Positions 6,809 to 7,812 of a stretch of DNA of 7,812 nt are shown here, piece by piece. The position numbers were made by a program, and so were the translations under genes. The notes beneath the pieces are model-generated. The model ran no database searches. It worked only from the letters and a program-made list of their open reading frames with translations, and was not told where the DNA came from. Every line of letters starts with the position of its first letter. Position 1 is the stretch's first letter. This DNA is from an uncultured Beijerinckiaceae bacterium (lineage in GTDB: Bacteria > Pseudomonadota > Alphaproteobacteria > Rhizobiales > Beijerinckiaceae), in assembly GCA_937863205.1 (NCBI GenBank), contig CALMGA010000538.1:1-7812 (forward strand). The letters are read 5' to 3'.

Positions 6809-7723
6809 ATGATCAGGAAAAACCTGCGCTTCGGCGTTTTCGCGTCCGCGATGGCCAGCGCGCTCGCGATGACCGTCTCCGTACTGCCGGACGGGGCGCG
6901 GCCGGCGATGGCGGAAAATGCTGTCCCGGCGCCTGCGGCAGCCGCGCCGCAACCCTCGCCCGAAACCGTTCTGGCCACCGTCAACGGCCAGAAGATCACC
7001 CAGCTCGACGTGACCCTCGCCTCCGAAGACCTCGGCGCCACCCTGGCACAGCAGCTCAAGGGCAAGGCGCGCGACGCCTACGTGCTCGATTATCTCATCG
7101 ACTCCACGATGGTCGCGCAGAAGGCCAAGAACGACAAGCTCGACCAGCTGCCCGACTTTCCCGTCAAGGTCGAATACGCCAAGAACAAGGTGCTGATGGA
7201 GTCGCTGCTCACCGTGATCGCCAAGTCGGTCACCAGCGACAGCTCGCTGCACGCGGTCTATGACCAGGCGGCCAAGGCGCAGGGCCCCGAGGAGGAGATC
7301 CACGCCCGCCACGTGCTGGTCGCGACCGAAGCCGATGCGCAGGCCGTCCTGAAGCGCCTCAAGGCCGGCGAGGACTTCGCCAAGGTCGCCAAGGAAACCT
7401 CCAAGGATCCGGGCTCGGAAGGCGGCGACCTCGGCTGGTTCACCAGGGAGCGGATGGTGCCGGCCTTCGCCGACGCCGCCTTCAAGCTCAAGGACAACCA
7501 GCTGTCGGATCCGGTCAAGTCGCAGTTCGGCTGGCACATCATCCAGGTCGAGGGCCGGCGCACCAAGACCTTTCCGCCCTTCGAGCAGGTCCACGACCAG
7601 CTCGTGCGCTATGCCATCCAGAAGGCACAGAGCGACCTGATCCTGGACCTGCGCAAGGATGCCAAGATCGAGCGCACGGCCGCCGCGCCGGTCGCGCCGC
7701 CCGAAGACGCTCCCGGCAAGTAG
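6809..7723 (+). CDS. Exported parvulin-type peptidyl-prolyl cis-trans isomerase
   Basis: The 304-residue protein starts with a signal peptide: basic residues at 3-7, a hydrophobic stretch about 8-26, and a probable signal peptidase I site after AMA at 33-35. There is no lipobox cysteine. A linker rich in Ala and Pro (37-51) leads to a SurA-N-like helical region, with [15 protein letters not shown] at 54-68. The parvulin (PpiC) domain spans about 162-250: [15 protein letters not shown] at 163-177, [20 protein letters not shown] at 200-219, and [15 protein letters not shown] at 237-251. Its expected role is prolyl isomerisation and chaperoning of proteins in the periplasm. The short C-terminal helix and Pro/Ala tail (about 256-304) resemble alphaproteobacterial PpiC/PrsA-like proteins. 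It is divergent from the trehalose operon and shows no functional link to it. Whether to call it ppiC, surA-like or a lineage-specific parvulin cannot be settled here. Confidence 0.93.
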   Translation: MIRKNLRFGVFASAMASALAMTVSVLPDGARPAMAENAVPAPAAAAPQPSPETVLATVNGQKITQLDVTLASEDLGATLAQQLKGKARDAYVLDYLIDSTMVAQKAKNDKLDQLPDFPVKVEYAKNKVLMESLLTVIAKSVTSDSSLHAVYDQAAKAQGPEEEIHARHVLVATEADAQAVLKRLKAGEDFAKVAKETSKDPGSEGGDLGWFTRERMVPAFADAAFKLKDNQLSDPVKSQFGWHIIQVEGRRTKTFPPFEQVHDQLVRYAIQKAQSDLILDLRKDAKIERTAAAPVAPPEDAPGK

Positions 7724-7746
7724 CGCGCGGGGTCCTTCCCGGCCTC

Positions 7747-7787
7747 GGCACAACCACCCGAGCGGCAGCTCCGCTTCGGGTCGTGCC
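7747..7787 (+). terminator. Imperfect hairpin, probable terminator of the isomerase gene
   Basis: Starting 24 bases after the TAG stop, ACCCGA (7756-7761) pairs with TCGGGT (7776-7781) and GCGG (7762-7765) with CCGC (7771-7774), leaving one bulged T and a 5-base loop. An outer GGCAC/GTGCC stem (7747-7751 with 7783-7787) extends it across a small internal loop. The structure is strong, but the bases after it are not U-rich, so termination would be non-canonical or it may only protect the mRNA 3' end. The remaining 25 bases to the window end show nothing I can assign. Confidence 0.5.
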
Positions 7788-7812
7788 TTCGCCAGCCTAC
7801 TTGGGCCAGCCT

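Noticed and set aside
6370..7263. Plus-strand open frame of 297 codons overlapping the isomerase in another frame
   Set aside because: It has low-complexity Arg-rich sequence over the isomerase coding region and no domain; the overlapping frame encodes a clear parvulin.
7791..7812. Eight-base direct repeat GCCAGCCT at the right edge
   Set aside because: Too short to mean anything in GC-rich sequence, and cut by the window end.

Overview
This is a GC-rich window (roughly two thirds G+C by eye) with very strong G/C preference at third codon positions. The OtsA, GlgX, TreZ, MalQ and parvulin sequences look like those of an alphaproteobacterium, possibly Hyphomicrobiales or Rhodospirillales. That placement is inference from protein style and composition; nothing here fixes the genus. 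I see no mobile element, CRISPR array, rRNA or tRNA.

Positions 1-6352 hold a tightly packed operon transcribed leftward (minus strand). In transcription order it contains otsA (trehalose-6-phosphate synthase), glgX/treX (glycogen debranching enzyme), treZ (malto-oligosyltrehalose trehalohydrolase) and the N-terminal 301 codons of malQ (4-alpha-glucanotransferase), which runs off the left edge. otsA and glgX are 6 nt apart, and glgX/treZ and treZ/malQ each share an ATGA stop/start overlap. The genes therefore look co-transcribed and translationally coupled. Together they join two trehalose routes. OtsA makes trehalose 6-phosphate from UDP-glucose and glucose 6-phosphate. GlgX, TreZ and MalQ handle glycogen or maltodextrin, with TreZ needing a TreY partner that is not in the window and may lie past the left edge. 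No otsB phosphatase is present either.

Positions 6353-6808 are a 456-bp divergent intergenic region. It has an A/T-richer pocket near 6485-6515 with a weak match to an alphaproteobacterial general-stress (EcfG-type) promoter pointing at otsA. Nearer the rightward gene there is a cluster of short inverted and direct repeats (6637-6745).

Positions 6809-7723 (plus strand) encode an exported parvulin-type peptidyl-prolyl isomerase with a clear ribosome binding site and signal peptide. A strong imperfect hairpin at 7747-7787 probably ends its transcript. The last 25 bases hold nothing I can assign.

No clearly novel system is visible. The points most worth a second look are a likely reading-frame break in malQ at the extreme left edge, a 15-bp tandem repeat in its linker, the joining of otsA to the glycogen-to-trehalose genes, and the repeat-rich leader of the isomerase gene.
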